From Brevibacillus agri (GTDB lineage: Bacteria > Bacillota > Bacilli > Brevibacillales > Brevibacillaceae), in contig NZ_CP026363.1 in NCBI RefSeq assembly GCF_004117055.1, positions 160,001-224,000 of the forward strand: a stretch of DNA of 64,000 nucleotides, written 5' to 3'. Positions 51,790-60,047 of the stretch are shown one piece after another. Position numbers and translations under genes: made by a program. A model generated the notes under the pieces. That model was given only the letters and a program-made list of their open reading frames with translations, did not search any database and was not told where the DNA came from. Numbering within the stretch: the stretch's first letter is position 1; the number at the start of each line of letters is the position of its first letter.

Positions 51790-52597
51790 CCGCGACGCCT
51801 CCCATCACCCTACTGAAATGCTGGCTAAGCGCAAGCTTGTTGGACACCAGATAGCGTGTGTACTCATGCTGGGCTTTGGCAAAAATTTGCTGGGTCGTCC
51901 CGCTCTCGACCACTTCTCCCGCCTTCATGACCAGCACTTCATCCGCGATCTTTTTGACCGCGCCCAGATCGTGGGAGACAAACAGCAGCGAGCAGCCCAT
52001 TGTTTGCCGCAATGCGATAAACTGCTCGACGACCTCATACGCAGAAACGGCGTCCAAGGCAGTCGTCGGCTCATCTGCTATAATCAGATCCGGTGCGAGG
52101 ACAATCGCCAGCGCAATCATGATCCGCTGCAGCATGCCGCCAGACAGTTGATGCGGGTACTTGTTCATGATCTCAAGCGGATGTTTCAGCATGACGCTTT
52201 CCATCGCCGTTTTCATCCGCGCCGTGATCTCATCCCGGCTCCAGCCATAATGCGCGGCGAGCGTCTCCCGCAGATGGACCCCGACCACGCAAGAAGAGTC
52301 AAAGGCACGCATGCCATTTTGCACGATCAGGCAAATCTGTTTGCCGCGCTTTTGGCGCATGTCTTTTTCCGAGAGCGCAAGCAAATCCTCTCCCTGGAAC
52401 CGTATCTCTCCCGACTGGCGCAGCCCGCTGCCGTTCAATCTCATGATCGCTCCGCACGTCAGCGACTTCCCGCTGCCACTCTCGCCGACAATCGCCAGGC
52501 AGCTCCCGGCCTTGAGCTGAAAACTGCTGCCCGCAACCAATTGCTTATTGGTGCGGTTATCCCAAATTTGCAAATTCGCTACTTCCAGTACGTTCAT
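51776..52597 (-). CDS. cntD: ABC ATPase of the metal-metallophore importer (CntD-like)
   Basis: 273-residue OppD/NikD-type ATPase. Walker A GESGSGKS, signature QLSGGMLQRIMIALAI, Walker [14 protein letters not shown]-loop FVSHDLG. It lies 6 bp after the cntC-like permease and overlaps cntF; all are one polycistronic unit. Confidence 0.85.
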   Translation of the reverse strand: MNVLEVANLQIWDNRTNKQLVAGSSFQLKAGSCLAIVGESGSGKSLTCGAIMRLNGSGLRQSGEIRFQGEDLLALSEKDMRQKRGKQICLIVQNGMRAFDSSCVVGVHLRETLAAHYGWSRDEITARMKTAMESVMLKHPLEIMNKYPHQLSGGMLQRIMIALAIVLAPDLIIADEPTTALDAVSAYEVVEQFIALRQTMGCSLLFVSHDLGAVKKIADEVLVMKAGEVVESGTTQQIFAKAQHEYTRYLVSNKLALSQHFSRVMGGVAVAEG

Positions 52598-52603
52598 GCC
52601 CGG

Positions 52604-53506
52604 TCACACGCCTCCTTTTCCTTGCAGCCCGACAGCCGAAGCAAAGACACTCGCTTGCGGCTGCTCTTTTGTCCGAACGAGCTTGGGGTCGAGCGCGACC
52701 TGGAGCGCGTCCGACAAAAAGTTGACGGCCGACACCGTGATGACGATGGCAAGCCCCGGCGCGAGCATTAATTCCGGGTGGGAAAACATGACTTCCCGCG
52801 CTTCGTTCAGCATCATGCCCCACTCCGCATGCGGAGCCTGAACCCCTAAGCCGAGAAAGGAAAAGCCTGAGATTTGCAAAATCATCGAGCCGAACGAGCT
52901 GCTGGCAATCACGGCCATCTCAGGCGTCGCCACCGGGACGATGTGCCTGGCCATAATCGAGACGTGGCTCATCCCGATCGCTTTGGAAAACTTGACGTAC
53001 TCCGCTTCGGCATACTGTCTGACCGATGAGCGGATCACGCGGGCAAACCAGGGCCATTTGGACAGCACGAACGCGAGCAAAATATTTTCCAGCCCTACCC
53101 CCATGATCCCGATGATCGCCAATGTCATGACGTACCCCGGAAAAGACAGCATGACATCACACAACCGCATCAAAACCGCATCCACTCGCCCGCGGAAGTA
53201 GCCAGCTACAAACCCGACGACTCCCCCGATTCCTGCCGACAGGACAAGCGCCGCGAACACCCACAGCACGCTGGGGCGAATGCCGTACAGAAGTCTGGAC
53301 AACACGCAGCGCCCGAGCTGATCGTTGCCCAGCGGATATTGCCACGATGCCGAAGCAAAGCGCAGGTCCATATGCACAGCCTTTGGATCATGGGGGGCGA
53401 GGACGGGAGCAAAAATGCCGGCCAAGGCGATCAGCGCAAGCACAGCGAGCGAAACTACAGCGACTTTGTCATGAAGCACATTTTTCAGCAGTCTCATCTT
53501 ATCCAT
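52604..53506 (-). CDS. cntC: ABC permease of the metal-metallophore importer (CntC-like)
   Basis: 300-residue DppC/NikC-type permease. Features: N-terminal span (VAVVSLAVLALIALAGIFAP), the LGNDQLGRCVLSRLLYG segment typical of the family and the EAA loop YVKFSKAIGMSHVSIMARHI. The first ATG at 53506 has GAGGGA close upstream; a second ATG three codons later is possible. It overlaps the cntB-like gene by 8 bp. Confidence 0.85.
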   Translation of the reverse strand: MDKMRLLKNVLHDKVAVVSLAVLALIALAGIFAPVLAPHDPKAVHMDLRFASASWQYPLGNDQLGRCVLSRLLYGIRPSVLWVFAALVLSAGIGGVVGFVAGYFRGRVDAVLMRLCDVMLSFPGYVMTLAIIGIMGVGLENILLAFVLSKWPWFARVIRSSVRQYAEAEYVKFSKAIGMSHVSIMARHIVPVATPEMAVIASSSFGSMILQISGFSFLGLGVQAPHAEWGMMLNEAREVMFSHPELMLAPGLAIVITVSAVNFLSDALQVALDPKLVRTKEQPQASVFASAVGLQGKGGV

Positions 53507-54437
53507 CTTCCCTCAGCTTCGGGTTCAGTACCGCCTGAATCACGTCCGAAACGGCATTGAACAAAATAAAAGCGACAGCCAAAACGAGCACATACGCCTG
53601 AATGACCGGAAAATCCCGGCTGACGATCGCCTTCACGCTCAGCGTTCCCAGCCCTGGCCAGGCAAAGATGTTTTCCACCACGACGGTCCCCCCCAAAATA
53701 ATCGGAATCGCCATGCAAAACACAGAGGTCGTCACCTGCAGCGAATTGCGGACAACGTGTAGCAGGATCGTTTTTTCCGGCAAACCGCAGGCCCGGCTAT
53801 AGCGGACGTAGTCTTCGTTCATGTTGCCGAGCACTGCGCTTCTGACCATGCGGAAATAAATGCCCGCATAGCCAATCATGATGACTGCAACAGGCAAAAT
53901 GTAGCTTTTGTACGAATCCATGCCGCTCGTCGGCAGCAAATCGAGCTTGACGGCAAAATACCAGACCAACAGAGCCGCCAGCCAGTAGGATGGCATTGCG
54001 GCCAAAAAGAACGAAACGCCCCTGACGGATTGATCGATCAGCTTGCCTGCCTGCAGGGCGCACAGCACGCCCAACGCGACAGACAGCACGAGAATCGCGA
54101 CGACCGAAACCAATGTCAGCTTGACCGTGTTGACAAAAGCCGGGCCAAGCAACGACCATACCGATTTTCCGGTGACAAACGAATTGCCGAAGTCAAGCTG
54201 CAGGCAGTCGACGAGCCAGTCGAGGTAGCGGACGACAAACGGTTGATCCATCCCAAGCTCCGCCCTCGTCTGCGCGATCAGCTCCTCGGTGATCGTCGGC
54301 ACGCCCTGCGCTTGCAGGACCACCTCCGCAGGGTCGAGCGGAGAGAACTGGATCAGGCTAAAGGTGCAAAACGAAACCATCAGCAGCAAAGGAATCGAGA
54401 TCAGCAACCTTTTCAACACATAGCTGCCCATCGCCAT
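53499..54437 (-). CDS. cntB: ABC permease of the metal-metallophore importer (CntB-like)
   Basis: About 312-residue DppB/NikB-type permease. Typical start MGSYVLKRLLISIPLLLMVS, the LGMDQPFVVRYLDWLVDCLQ loop and the EAA motif YVRYSRACGLPEKTILLHVV. The start is ambiguous between ATG 54437 and ATG 54431, each near a GGGAAG/GAGG site. A GTG at 54443 would overlap the cntA stop. Forms the translocation pore with CntC. Confidence 0.85.
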   Translation of the reverse strand: MAMGSYVLKRLLISIPLLLMVSFCTFSLIQFSPLDPAEVVLQAQGVPTITEELIAQTRAELGMDQPFVVRYLDWLVDCLQLDFGNSFVTGKSVWSLLGPAFVNTVKLTLVSVVAILVLSVALGVLCALQAGKLIDQSVRGVSFFLAAMPSYWLAALLVWYFAVKLDLLPTSGMDSYKSYILPVAVIMIGYAGIYFRMVRSAVLGNMNEDYVRYSRACGLPEKTILLHVVRNSLQVTTSVFCMAIPIILGGTVVVENIFAWPGLGTLSVKAIVSRDFPVIQAYVLVLAVAFILFNAVSDVIQAVLNPKLREDG

Positions 54438-54439
54438 CC

Positions 54440-56062
54440 TCACTTCCCTGCAAAATTCATCCGTTCAAACGGCAGCTCGTACTGCGTCTGCTTGAAGGAA
54501 ATGCCTTGCAGGTCTTTGGGAGCCACAATCGTCACGCTGCCATTGGTCAGCGGTACAAAGACTGCTTCCTCGTGAACAATCGTCAAAATGTCCGCGTACA
54601 GCGACTTGCGCGCCTGCTCGTCTGTCGATACCATCACGTCTTCGATTTTTTTGTACAGCTCATCGGCCCGCGCAATTCCGCTGGTCGTATGGTAATAGGA
54701 CGACTTGGAGGTGAAGGCCGCAATCGTGCTCTGCGGATCGTAGGCAAGTCCCCACGTCTGGTTGAACAGCAAGTCGTAGTCTCCACTCGCCCTTCTGTTG
54801 GCAATCGAGGAGGACTCCTCGCCGACCAACTCAAGCTGAAGCCCGATCTTGGCGAGTTGATCCTGCATCCATTCCGCCTGCGTTTTTTGGGCGGAGGAAT
54901 TGACGTCGTAATAGAGCTTCATGGAAAGCGGCGCGCCGTTTTTCTTCCGGACGGCGTTCTCCTGCTCCTGTACCCAGCCGGCCTGTTCCAGAAGCTGCTT
55001 CGCTTTTTCCGGATCGTACTCGCGCTTTGTCAGTTCGACATTCGCGTAGTTGACGTTGGAAGAAAACAAGGTGTGGGCAGGAGGCTCTGTGCCGCCCAAA
55101 ATTTGCTTGCTGATCGTCTCCCGGTCGACCGCGTGCCAAATTGCTTCACGGACGGCCCGGTCTTGCACAGGACTTCCTGCCTTGCTGCTGTTGACGGCCA
55201 AAAAGCTCGTATTCATCGGCTGACTGCGAACAATCTGGTACTTGCCGGATTGTTCAAGCTGGTTCATCGCTTCTACATCCAGACTGTTGGCCCCCCGGTC
55301 ATCGGTAAACACGAAATTGACCTCGCCTTTTTGCAGCGCCAAATAGGTCGTCTCTCCCGCAGGCAGTACTTTCGCGGTGATTTTCTTGATCTTCGGTGCC
55401 CCGCCCCAGTATTGTTCATTCGCTTCAAAGACGGCAAACTGCTCCTCTTTATGCTCTGTCAGCTTGTACGGCCCTGTGCCGTTGTAGCCGATGATGCCAT
55501 TTTTCGTTTCGCCGTCAATGAAGCTTTTGGGCGAGACGAACACGTACGGCCTTGTCATCGACAGCTCCACCAGAGTCGGGTAGTACGGCTCGGACAACAC
55601 CAGCTCCACCGTATGCTCGTCCAGCACGTTGCAGCTCTTGATCTTCGTCGAGAGCTTGATCCAGGAATGCTTGCTCGCATTGCTTTGCACCGCTTCGATG
55701 TTTTTCTTCACGGCCTCTGCATTGAATGGCTCCCCGTCATGGAACTTCACATTTTTTCGGAGATGGAACGTGTAGACCTTGCCGTCTTTGGAAATCTCCC
55801 ATGATTCCGCCAAAAGCGGCTTGATGCCCTCTTCGGTATTTTCCACCAGCGATTCATAGACCATGCCTTGCGCATACATCGCCCCTGTGTACAAATGCGG
55901 GTTCATGTCTTTAATATCTTTGGAAGTAGCCATTACCAGCTCTGCCGGCTTTTGATTTTGATCCGGCTCAGTGGTCTGCGCCGCGTTCTCGCTGCCGCAT
56001 CCAGCCAACAAAACAAGCGAGAGAACTGCGCCCCACAGCCAAGAAGCTTTTGCTCGATTCAT
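54440..56062 (-). CDS. cntA: Metallophore-metal-binding lipoprotein of the importer (CntA/NikA-like)
   Basis: 540-residue family-5 solute-binding lipoprotein. The signal peptide ends VLSLVLLAGC. The body shows the family signature region ESWEISKDGKVYTFHLRKNV, KFHDGEPFNAEAVKKNIEAV and the C-terminal YDLLFNQTWGLAYDPQSTIA. NikA/CntA members bind Ni, Co or Zn chelates. It lies 21 bp after the opine dehydrogenase gene, so binding of the metallophore complex made by the same operon is the natural role. Confidence 0.87.
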   Translation of the reverse strand: MNRAKASWLWGAVLSLVLLAGCGSENAAQTTEPDQNQKPAELVMATSKDIKDMNPHLYTGAMYAQGMVYESLVENTEEGIKPLLAESWEISKDGKVYTFHLRKNVKFHDGEPFNAEAVKKNIEAVQSNASKHSWIKLSTKIKSCNVLDEHTVELVLSEPYYPTLVELSMTRPYVFVSPKSFIDGETKNGIIGYNGTGPYKLTEHKEEQFAVFEANEQYWGGAPKIKKITAKVLPAGETTYLALQKGEVNFVFTDDRGANSLDVEAMNQLEQSGKYQIVRSQPMNTSFLAVNSSKAGSPVQDRAVREAIWHAVDRETISKQILGGTEPPAHTLFSSNVNYANVELTKREYDPEKAKQLLEQAGWVQEQENAVRKKNGAPLSMKLYYDVNSSAQKTQAEWMQDQLAKIGLQLELVGEESSSIANRRASGDYDLLFNQTWGLAYDPQSTIAAFTSKSSYYHTTSGIARADELYKKIEDVMVSTDEQARKSLYADILTIVHEEAVFVPLTNGSVTIVAPKDLQGISFKQTQYELPFERMNFAGK

Positions 56063-56083
56063 GTTTCTGTCCCCCTGTATTTC

Positions 56084-57412
56084 CTACTGATTGTGTCGAT
56101 TTACCGCATAGTCGCGTGCTTTGCCCAGCTCGCGGCAAATCATCTGCACGTCGTTTTCAAAGCTTTGCACGCGAAACGCGTCCGATAGCGCTGCCCCGGC
56201 CAGCCGCGAAGCCGCTTCCTCCAGCTTGCGCTCATACGTGGCGATGAACTTGTCCATTTTCGGGCAATCCGCACCGAGATGCGCCGCAATTCCGCGGATG
56301 ATTTTGACTCTGTAGTAATCCTCCTTGGGCATGCGCGGAATATCCCACTCGCCTGCCTTGTTGACGAACATGGTGCGAATCGGGACCGCGGAAAAGTCGA
56401 AGTATTTGCCGTCCTCGTCCGGCTCGGAAAAAGGATCGACCAGCAAGGAAGTGTAGCGGATGTAAAGCAGGTACGACTGACGGATCGGCTCGAAATACGG
56501 GAAGTGCTCAATCTCGTGCCGCGACAGGCTTTCCGGACGCACCGGATAGTTGTCGTCTGTCATGAACTGCAGCAGGTTGACTGCTTTCAGCCCCAGCTTT
56601 TCCACCACGCCCGTGATCTCCTTCCACTGCCCGAGCATGTCGGAGATGACTTCTTGCGTGATCGGGCCTTCCGGGAACATTTTGTACACGTATTTTTTGA
56701 CCTTTTCCTCGCCAAAAACGACGCGCAGCGAAAACTCGTTCATAAACAACGGCGGGTGCACGTACAACGATATGTTTCGTGTCTCGGCCTCGATGGGCGT
56801 ATCCATGGCTACAAGCTCGATGCCTACTTGCTCGTATAGCTCGCCGATCGCTTGGACAGCGGCAGACGGCGTATGCGTGGAGCCGATGAATACTTTTTTC
56901 TTCACGCCTGTCGTGATGACCTGATGAGACGGGCTGCCCTCCAGCCAGCGCGTGTCTCCCAAATACGTCGAAAAACTGATGACTTCCGCCTCGGCTTGCA
57001 GCTCGGTAAAAAATTGACGGATCAAGCTGGCGGAGCCAAACGTCGGGGAAACGAGTACGACGCGGCTGGCCTTCCGCACGATTTGTGGCCCCAGTTGCTT
57101 CAGCACTTCTATGTACGCGTCTGCCGTGACCGCCAAAATCAGCGTATCCCACTCGCCCGCCACCGTTTCATATCCGCAAAAAACGTGGTCGAGAACGCAT
57201 TCGCCTGCCAGCCTGTGATGCTTTTCATTCTGGATATGTACAGACAGGCGCTGGTTGCTTTGCTTGACTGCCGAAAAGAAAGGCGCGGAGCGAACGGATT
57301 CCCGCCCGACAATGCCTACCTGACTGTCCCCTTGCTTTTTCAGCAAAACCGCCAGTTGAACGGCAGCCGGCCCCGTTCCCAGCAGCAACACCTTTTGAAA
57401 AACGCTCATCAT
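56084..57412 (-). CDS. cntM: Opine (staphylopine) dehydrogenase CntM-like
   Basis: 442-residue enzyme that reductively condenses the CntL product with an alpha-keto acid. The N-terminal Rossmann fold is KVLLLGTGPAAVQLAVLL. Characteristic blocks are SPTFGSASLIRQFFTEL, VISFSTYLGDTRW, TTGVKKKVFIGSTH, ETRNISLYVHPPLFMNEFSL and YFDFSAVPIR. The Arg after VG in IVGRES (Arg37) corresponds to Arg33 of S. aureus CntM (NADPH preference). The Asp in LGDTR (Asp153) corresponds to Asp150, which selects pyruvate over alpha-ketoglutarate. AGGAGG precedes ATG ATG at 57412. Confidence 0.9.
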   Translation of the reverse strand: MMSVFQKVLLLGTGPAAVQLAVLLKKQGDSQVGIVGRESVRSAPFFSAVKQSNQRLSVHIQNEKHHRLAGECVLDHVFCGYETVAGEWDTLILAVTADAYIEVLKQLGPQIVRKASRVVLVSPTFGSASLIRQFFTELQAEAEVISFSTYLGDTRWLEGSPSHQVITTGVKKKVFIGSTHTPSAAVQAIGELYEQVGIELVAMDTPIEAETRNISLYVHPPLFMNEFSLRVVFGEEKVKKYVYKMFPEGPITQEVISDMLGQWKEITGVVEKLGLKAVNLLQFMTDDNYPVRPESLSRHEIEHFPYFEPIRQSYLLYIRYTSLLVDPFSEPDEDGKYFDFSAVPIRTMFVNKAGEWDIPRMPKEDYYRVKIIRGIAAHLGADCPKMDKFIATYERKLEEAASRLAGAALSDAFRVQSFENDVQMICRELGKARDYAVNRHNQ

Positions 57413-57420
57413 TCAGCCTC

Positions 57421-58227
57421 CTAGCTTGCTACTTCCGCTTTTTTGTACAAGGCGATGTCAAAAACATGCTCGGGACGCAAGACGGTTTCCACCAGCCTCC
57501 ACTTGCGGCTGTCGACCTCCTGCATCGGGTAGTTGAACAGCGACTTCAAGTGATCGCCATAGCGCATGACTACCACCACCTGGTCGTTCGTCAGCGAGTA
57601 GAGCTGATCCAGCAGCTCGTATTTGTTGGAAACCGTCGAGCTGAAAATAATGTGCGTCGCCTCCCGCGTGACGGGGAGATGCTCGACGAACTTCTGCTCA
57701 AGCTGAATCGGCAGCCCGCTGCCCAGCGCTTCCACCACCTTTTGCCCCAGCTCGATCGCTTCTCCGTCGCTGTCGATGCCCACCACCATCGCCCCTGTCC
57801 GCTTGGCAATCAATAGCGGCGTCATTGGATACGAGCCGGAGCCGACCAAAAGCACTTTGGAGTCTGCACTCACCTGAAAGCTCCCAAATTCCTGCTCGAT
57901 GCACGACTCGATATTTTTGAAGTAATCGGCTCCTTCCTCTTGCCCGCTCAACAGCTTCAGCGCCCGGTACTTTTCCATGATCGCCACGCAGCGAGAGGCT
58001 GCCTGCCGAACATTCTCCACCAGCTCCTGAAATTCAGCGGTTGGATGCTGCGCCATCCACGCCCACGCTTCCTTGTTGCCTTCTGCTGTCACAAAAGCCG
58101 AATATTCATCAATGACGGCGGCAAGCTCGTAGCTGTGCTGAGTCGTACCGTCGTAGCACTTCGCCAATCCGGAAAATTTGCCCAGAAAATCGTTGATACA
58201 CTCCTGAAACTGTTCTGGTTTTTTCAT
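57421..58227 (-). CDS. cntL: Nicotianamine synthase-like enzyme CntL
   Basis: 268-residue SAM-dependent aminobutyrate transferase joining the aminobutyrate part of SAM to histidine. The Rossmann SAM site reads KVLLVGSGSYPMT (about 124-136) with the acidic strand end VVGIDSDGEAIELG, as in bacterial NAS-like enzymes. The N-terminal ~115 residues are helical. I chose ATG 58227; an earlier ATG 58266 overlaps the cntK stop as ATGA and would add 13 residues. It sits between cntK and cntM. Confidence 0.85.
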   Translation of the reverse strand: MKKPEQFQECINDFLGKFSGLAKCYDGTTQHSYELAAVIDEYSAFVTAEGNKEAWAWMAQHPTAEFQELVENVRQAASRCVAIMEKYRALKLLSGQEEGADYFKNIESCIEQEFGSFQVSADSKVLLVGSGSYPMTPLLIAKRTGAMVVGIDSDGEAIELGQKVVEALGSGLPIQLEQKFVEHLPVTREATHIIFSSTVSNKYELLDQLYSLTNDQVVVVMRYGDHLKSLFNYPMQEVDSRKWRLVETVLRPEHVFDIALYKKAEVAS

Positions 58228-58262
58228 TCTCGCCACACTCCCAGCCAATCCGTTTGGTTTTC

Positions 58263-59096
58263 TCATATCTCCAGATAAGCTTTGCCCTGCGCAACGATGC
58301 CGACAGACCCGCCGATTTGCAGGCTTTTGATTTCTTCTCCCTGCCAGGAAGCAGCCACGTGAATGCTTCCCCCTGGCTGTCTGATCTCCGCCGCCGCATC
58401 CTTTTGCTGCTTCCAGGCCAAATAGGCGCCCACGGAAGCCGTCCCCGAGCCGCAGCCCCGCTCCCAAATCATGCTGTCCAACTGTGGAACGTAAATGAGC
58501 GGTGCCAGCTCGTGCGTTTCCGGTTTGTACAGCAAAATGCCGATCATGCTGGACGCTGACTCTGCTCCGAGCCGCTTTGCCAGCGAAGCCGCACTCCTGC
58601 GCAATTCCTCGTGCGCACGCTCCACTTCGATCACGACATGCAGGAAGTCCCGATATTGGACAAGCCCCAGACTCCACTCGCGGCCTTCATGCGCAATCGC
58701 CCGCTGCTCCAGCTTATGCGGCACAGGCATGGCTACCTGACAATAATATTCGTCCGCGATCCGGTTGACCCGGCAATGCACAAGCTGCTCCGCTCCCGAG
58801 GCCCCGAGCGAAATCTCCGTCCACTCATCCTGCCCAAGCCCGTTTTCCCGGGCGATCCAGGAGGCGAGCGCCATGCACGCGTTGCCGCAAAACTCACCTC
58901 CCGCCATTTGCAGATGGGCACTGGCTCCGCGCTGGTCCGGTTGTTCGATAAACCCTACCTGCTCCGCGTGCACGCTGTCGTAGGACATCATCCTGGAAGC
59001 AATGCGCTGGTACTCCTCCGCCGGATGCTTTGTCTTCACCAGAATCGTCATGTTTTGCGTGGGATTGAATTTGATAAAATCGACTTCTCTCCTCAT
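58263..59096 (-). CDS. cntK: Histidine racemase CntK-like (DapF fold)
   Basis: 277-residue two-cysteine epimerase of the diaminopimelate epimerase fold. The two catalytic cysteines are present: Cys70 in AGGEFCGNACMA and Cys215 in WERGCGSGTA. In staphylococci the homologue makes D-histidine for staphylopine. I start at ATG 59096, about 8 nt after AAGGG; GTG 59105 is possible. It is first gene of the operon, just after the Zur-boxed promoter. Confidence 0.87.
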   Translation of the reverse strand: MRREVDFIKFNPTQNMTILVKTKHPAEEYQRIASRMMSYDSVHAEQVGFIEQPDQRGASAHLQMAGGEFCGNACMALASWIARENGLGQDEWTEISLGASGAEQLVHCRVNRIADEYYCQVAMPVPHKLEQRAIAHEGREWSLGLVQYRDFLHVVIEVERAHEELRRSAASLAKRLGAESASSMIGILLYKPETHELAPLIYVPQLDSMIWERGCGSGTASVGAYLAWKQQKDAAAEIRQPGGSIHVAASWQGEEIKSLQIGGSVGIVAQGKAYLEI

Positions 59097-59154
59097 TTCC
59101 CCCACCCTTTGAACATATGATTTACGGGAGCATTTCCTGTTTTTTAATTGAAAA

Positions 59155-59169
59155 ACGTAATCATTACGC
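59155..59169. promoter_or_regulatory. Zur box in the cnt leader
   Basis: ACGTAATCATTACGC matches the Bacillus Zur consensus TCGTAATnATTACGA at all but the two outermost positions. It lies about 7-21 bases after the predicted start point, so zinc-bound Zur would block transcription. Confidence 0.8.
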
Positions 59170-59177
59170 TTTATTAG

Positions 59178-59192
59178 GGATAATCATATTCA
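59178..59192. promoter_or_regulatory. Weak Fur-like box over the cnt -10
   Basis: GGATAATCATATTCA fits the 7-1-7 Fur consensus at 11 of 14 defined positions and overlaps the -10 element. Weaker than the other Fur boxes in this window. Confidence 0.4.
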
Positions 59193-59211
59193 TATTTCTG
59201 GGAATTGTCAA
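59183..59211 (-). promoter_or_regulatory. Sigma-A promoter of the cnt operon
   Basis: On the minus strand TTGACA (59211-59206), a 17-base spacer and TATGAT (59188-59183). The start point would be near 59176. Confidence 0.85.
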
Positions 59212-59294
59212 TGTAACAAAAACAAATTTTCTTCCTGCTGTTTCCCTCCGTTTGCACTCCTTCCGTCCCCCGCGAATGAGAGAGCAATATTTCT

Positions 59295-59843
59295 TTGTTC
59301 GCGGCTTTGGATGAAGCGCTGCAAACCCGGACAGGAGACAACCGCTTCGATATTTTGGTCAACAACGCTGGCATCGGGCAAATTTTGAGTCTGGAAGAAG
59401 CGACGGAGGAAACGTTTGACGAGGTGATGAGCATCAATGTCAAAGCGCCGTTTTTTCTCATCCAGCAAGCTTTGCCCCGGCTGAACGCAAAAGGGCGCAT
59501 CATCAATCTGTCATCGTTTGTCACACGCGCAGCCTCGCCGACCGTCTTCACCTCGAGCATCTCCAAAGGGGCCATGAACACTTTGACGCTCGCCTTGGCC
59601 AAGCAGCTTGGCAGCCGACAAATCACGGTGAACGCCATCCTGCCCGGCATCATTAACACAGAGATGAATGCGGGCACTCTGCAAAACAATCCCGCCGGAC
59701 AAAAGTACGCCGCTGGTCTGTCGATTTTCAACAGGTGGGGCGAGCCGGAAGACGTGGCGGATATCGCTGCCTTCCTCGCCTCTCCGGACAGCCGCTGGAT
59801 CACCGGACAACTGATTGACGCCAGCGGAGGATCGCATTGGTAA
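59295..59843 (+). pseudogene. Short-chain dehydrogenase remnant lacking its N-terminus
   Basis: The frame reads the C-terminal 70 percent of an SDR: ILVNNAGIGQ, RIINLSSFVT, the helix SSISKGAMNTLTLALAKQLG, NAILPGIINTEM and WITGQLIDASGGSHW. The glycine-rich cofactor motif and the first ~70 residues are missing, with no ribosome site in front. At the catalytic YxxxK position the Tyr is Ser (TSSISKGA). It is therefore not a working enzyme. Confidence 0.78.
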
Positions 59844-59879
59844 ACCGATAGCGGCCAGCCCGCTTCTCTCCCGACAACC

Positions 59880-59962
59880 AGCGGATATATGAGCAAAACA
59901 GCCAGTGCCCACCATCGCTTCGGATCGAACGTCTTTGCGGTCTCTGGATTGGTCGTATTCAT
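59880..59962 (-). pseudogene. 5' fragment of an MFS (DHA2-type) transporter gene
   Basis: ATG 59962, after AAGGAAG, opens MNTTNPETAKTFDPKRWWAL followed by AVLLIY, a typical start of a 14-span drug:H+ antiporter just entering span 1. After about 26 codons the homology ends and the sequence runs into the antisense side of the SDR remnant. A deletion has removed the rest. Confidence 0.55.
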
Positions 59963-59999
59963 ACAGAGCTGCACTTCCTTTTTCCTAATAATTTTAGTT

Positions 60000-60013
60000 G
60001 TATTTTTAAATAC
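60000..60013. promoter_or_regulatory. TrmB-regulator operator, copy in front of the lost MFS gene
   Basis: GTATTTTTAAATAC, part of a longer palindrome with outer TAGT/ACTA arms, 38 bp before the MFS fragment's ATG. It is 13/14 identical to the copy at 60865-60878. Confidence 0.6.
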
Positions 60014-60047
60014 CACTATATTGCGATCAAAAATAAAGGAATACTGG

